DNA from: Hymenopus coronatus
Lineage: Eukaryota > Arthropoda > Insecta > Mantodea > Hymenopodidae
Reading direction: 5' to 3'
Length of the DNA: 64,000 bases
Assembly (NCBI GenBank): GCA_030762935.1
Contig: CM060899.1
Location: 10,393,001-10,457,000, forward strand
The notes under the pieces were generated by a model. It saw only the letters and a list, made by a program, of their open reading frames with translations. It made no database searches and was not told the DNA's origin. Shown piece by piece: positions 60,601 through 64,000 of this stretch (position 1 is the first letter of the stretch; each line of letters opens with the position of its first letter). The translations under genes were made by a program, and so were the position numbers.

Positions 60601-63600
60601 TAATTCCAATAGGCCCCCCCTCCAAGATGCTCAATGAAAAGCCGTTACAAAGAGTAGGAAGGGCTTTCCAAGCATTACATAAGGTCACACTCAGGTGCTA
60701 TTCCAATAGGCCCTCCCCCAAGATGCTCAATGAAAAGCCATTACAGAGAGAGTAGGAAGGGCTTTCAAAGCATTACATAAGGTCACTCTCAGGTGCTATT
60801 CCAATAGTCCCTCCCAAGATACTCAGTGAAAAGCCAATACTGAGAGTAGGAAGGGCTTTCAAAGCATTAAGTAAGGTCACACTCAGGTGAATTTCCAATA
60901 GCCCCCCCCAAGATGCTCAGTGAAAAGCCATTACAGAGATAGAAGGAAGGGCTTTCAAAGCACTACATAAGGTCATATTAAGGTGCTGTTCCAATAGCCC
61001 CCCCCCCCAAGATGCTCAGTGAAAAGCCATTACTGAGAGTAGGAAGGGCTTTCAAAGCATTAAATAAGGTCACACTCAGCTGCTATTCCAAAAGTCCCCC
61101 CCAAGATGCTCAGTGAAAAGCCATTACTGAGAGTTGAAAGGGCTTTCAAAGCATTACATAAGGTCACACTCAGGTGATATTCCAATAGCCGCCTCCCCAC
61201 CCAAGATGCACAGTGAAAAGCCATTACTGAAAGTAGTAAGGGCTTTCAAAGCATTACATAAGTTCCCACTCAGGTGCTATTGCAATAGGACCCCCCCAAG
61301 ATTTTTAGTGAACAGCCATTACAAAAAGTAGGAAGGGCTTTCAAAGCATTAAATAAGGTGACACTCAGGTGCCATTCCCATAGGCCCCCACAAGATGCTC
61401 AGTGAACATTTATTACAAAGAGTAGGAAGGGCTTTGAAAGCATTACATAAGGTCATACTCAGGTGCCATTCCAATAGGCCCCGCTCAAGATTCTCAGTGA
61501 AAAGACATTACAAAAAGTAGGAAGGGCTTTCAAAGCATTACATAAGGTGACACTCAGGTGTTATTCCAATAGGCCCCCCCAAGATGCTCAGTGAAAAGCC
61601 ATTACAAAGAGTAGAAAGGGCTTTCAAAGCATTATATAAGGTGACACTCAGGTGCTATTCCAATAGCCCCCCCTCAGGATGGTCAGTGAAAAACCATTAC
61701 AGAGAGTAGGAAGGGCTTTCAAAGCATTACATAAGGTCACACTCAGGTGCTATTCCAATAGTCCCCCCCAAGATTCTCAGTGAAAAACCATTACTAAGAG
61801 TAGGAAGGGCTTTCAAAGCATTACATAAGGTCACACACAGGTGCTATTCCAATAGCCGCCTCCCCACCCAAGATGCACAGTGAAAAGCCATAACTGAGAG
61901 TAGGAAGGGCTTTCAAAGAATTACATAAGGTCACACTCAGGTATAATTCCAATAGGCCCCCCCCCCAAGATGCTCAATGAAAAGCCGTTACAAAGAGTAG
62001 GAAGGGCTTTGAAAGCATTACATAAGGTCACACTCAGGTGCTATTCCTATAGGCCCTCCCCCAAGATGCTCAATGAAAAGCCATTACAGAGAGAGTAGGA
62101 AGGGCTTTCAAAGCATTACATAAAGTCACACTCAGGTGCTATTCCAATAGTCCCCCCCAATATACTCAGTGAAAAGCCAATACTGAGAGTAGGAAGGGCT
62201 TTCAAAGCATTAAGTAAGGTCACACTCAGGTGCTATTCCAATAGCCCCCCCCCAAGATGCTCAGTGAAAAGCTATTACAGAGAGTAGGAAGGGCTTTCAA
62301 AGCATTACATAAGGTCACACTCAGGTGCTATTCCAATAGGCTCCCCACAAGATGCTCAATGAAAAGCCATTACTGAGAGTAGGAAGGGCTTTCAAAGCAT
62401 TACATAAGGTCATACTCAGGTGCTATTCCAATAGGCCGCCCCCCCAAGATGCTCAGTGAAAAGCCATTACTGAGAGTAGGAAGGGCTTTTAAAGCATTAA
62501 GTAAGGTCACACTCAGGTGCTATTCCATTAGCCCCCCCCCCCCAAGATGCTCAGTGAAAAGCCATTACAGAGAGTAGGAAGGGCTTTCAAAGCACTACAT
62601 AAGGTCAAACTCAGGTGCAATTCCAATAGCCCCCCCCCAAGATGCTCAGTGAAAAGCCATTACTGAGAGTAGGAAGGGCTTTCAAAGCATTACATAAGGT
62701 CACACTCAGGTGCTATTCCAATAGCCCCCCCCCCAAGATGCTCAGTGAAAAGCCATTACAGAGAGTATGAAGGGCTTTCAAAACCTTACCTAAGGTCTCA
62801 CTCAGGTGCTATTCCTATAGCCCCCCCCCCAAGATGCTCAGTGAAAAGCCATTACTGAGAGTAGGAAGGGCTTTCAAAGCATTACATAAGGTCACACTCA
62901 GGTACTATTCAATAGCCCCCCCCCCCAAGATGCTCACTGAAAAGCCATTACATAGAGTGGGAAGGGCTTTCAAAGCATTACATAAGGTCACACTCAGGTG
63001 GTATTCCAATAGCCCCCCCAAGATGCTTACTGAAAAGCCATTACATAGAGTAGGAAGGGTTCTCAAAGCATTACATAATGTCACCCTCAGGTGCTATTCC
63101 AATGGGCCACCCCTTATATGCTCAGTGAAAAGCCATAATTGAGAGTAGGAAGGGCGTTCAAAGCAATATATAAGGTCACACTCAGGTGCTATTCCAATAG
63201 CCCCCCCCCCAAGATGCTCAGTGAAAAGCCATTACTGAGGGTAGGAAGGGCTTTCAAAGCATTACATAAGGTCACACTCAGGTACTATTCAATAGCCCCC
63301 CCCCCCCAAGATGCTCACTGAAAAGCCATTACATAGAGTGGGAAGGGCTTTCAAAGCATTACATAAGGTCACACTCAGGTGGTATTCCAATAGCCCCCCC
63401 AAGATGCTTACTGAAAAGCCATTACATAGAGTAGGAAGGGTTTTCAAAGCATTACATAATGTCACCCTCAGGTGCTATTCCAATGGGCCATCCCTTATAT
63501 GCTCAGTGAAAAGCCATAATTGAGAGTAGGAAGGGCGTTCAAAGCAATATATAAGGTCACACTCAGGTGCTATTCCAATAGCCCCCCCAAGATGCTCAGT

Positions 63601-64000
63601 GAAAAGCCATTACTGAGAGTAGGAAGGGCTTACAAAGCACTAAGTAAGGTCACACAGGTGCTATTCCAATAGACCCCCCAAGATGCTCAGTGAAAAGCCA
63701 TTACTGAGAGTAGGAAGGGCTTTCAAAGCACTAAGTAAGGTCACACTCAGGTGCTATTCCAATAGACCCCCCCCCAATATGCTCAGTGAAAAGCCATTAC
63801 AGAGAGCAGGAAGGGCTTTCAAAGCACTACATAAGGTCACACTCAGGTGCTATTTCAATAGCCCCCCCCCAAGATGCTCTGTGAAAAGCCATTACTGTGA
63901 GTAGGATGGGCTTTCAAAGCATTACATAAAGTCACACTCAGGTGCTATTCCAATAGCCCCTCCCCCAAGATGCTCAGTGAAAAGCCATTTCTGAGAGTAG
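54640..64000 (+). repeat. 95-bp satellite, block 6 (continues past right edge)
   Basis: About 98 monomers, running off the window. It includes a second copy of the 46.9-kb section (from ~55990), a third, more diverged version near 58.2-59.2 kb (AAACCCCTCCCC near 58412), and from ~61260 a near-copy of 48.5-51.3 kb displaced by ~12.73 kb. The array is therefore larger than seen here. Confidence 0.95.

Larger units (their letters stand above)
48527..64000 (+). repeat. 12.7-kb scale super-repeat of the satellite (second copy open at right)
   Basis: The rare variant TGCTATTGCAATAGGACC followed by TTTTTAGTGAACAGCC appears near 48545 and 61280. From there the monomer order matches step by step to about 51.26 kb versus the right edge. 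Spacing is about 12.73 kb. The unit contains mariner copy 4. Confidence 0.8.

Noticed and set aside
19981..64000. Resemblance of a satellite frame (SKHYIRSHSGAIP) to the H-x3-H plus linker of C2H2 fingers
   Set aside because: No C-x2-C pair lies upstream in the same frame and the period is ~95 bp, not 84. The similarity is chance.

Overview
This is eukaryotic, almost certainly insect, nuclear DNA. The evidence is spliced C2H2 zinc-finger exons far apart, mariner elements with TA target duplications, an I-group LINE with an RNase H domain, tRNA-headed SINEs, and a long tandem satellite. A polyneopteran-type repeat-rich genome is plausible, but the species cannot be named from the sequence. No bacterial feature is present, and almost all short open frames are chance or repeat-derived.

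Positions 1-18530 hold two minus-strand exons of zinc-finger type. The finger exon (1-886) runs off the left edge, and an acidic exon with two IKEE motifs lies at 18031-18530. The 17 kb between them is non-coding and full of decayed mobile DNA. It holds two relics of an arthropod multicopy protein family with a PQIDVC / DxC-x2-C signature, one of them inside a 4.76-kb element with 42-bp terminal inverted repeats. It also holds a mariner, an inverted-repeat insertion with tRNA-like boxes, three copies of one tRNA-type SINE plus another tRNA-like element, a Penelope-like RT scrap, and the 3' part of a Ty3/gypsy element whose integrase tail has become a ~127-bp tandem array before a recognisable LTR.

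From about 18976 to the right edge the window is one giant satellite: ~95-bp monomers (roughly 350 of them), all in one orientation, each ending in a C-tract of about 5-17 bases. Higher-order repeats are visible: three tandem 2.13-kb units (19.74-26.13 kb), a ~3.43-kb unit carrying a mariner (four copies), and a 12.7-kb scale repeat (48.5-51.3 kb versus 61.3-64.0 kb). A 6.1-kb I-group LINE (28049-34177) interrupts the array with a perfect 13-bp target duplication, and that LINE is itself interrupted by a SINE with an 11-bp duplication.

The array's history can partly be read off. One defective mariner landed in one monomer and then spread as a passenger of unequal exchange of the satellite, because all four copies share the insertion point and the same three coding lesions. 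The LINE and SINE are single-copy in the window. The array ends within 500 bp of the acidic zinc-finger exon, so it lies in that gene's 5' flank or an upstream intron.
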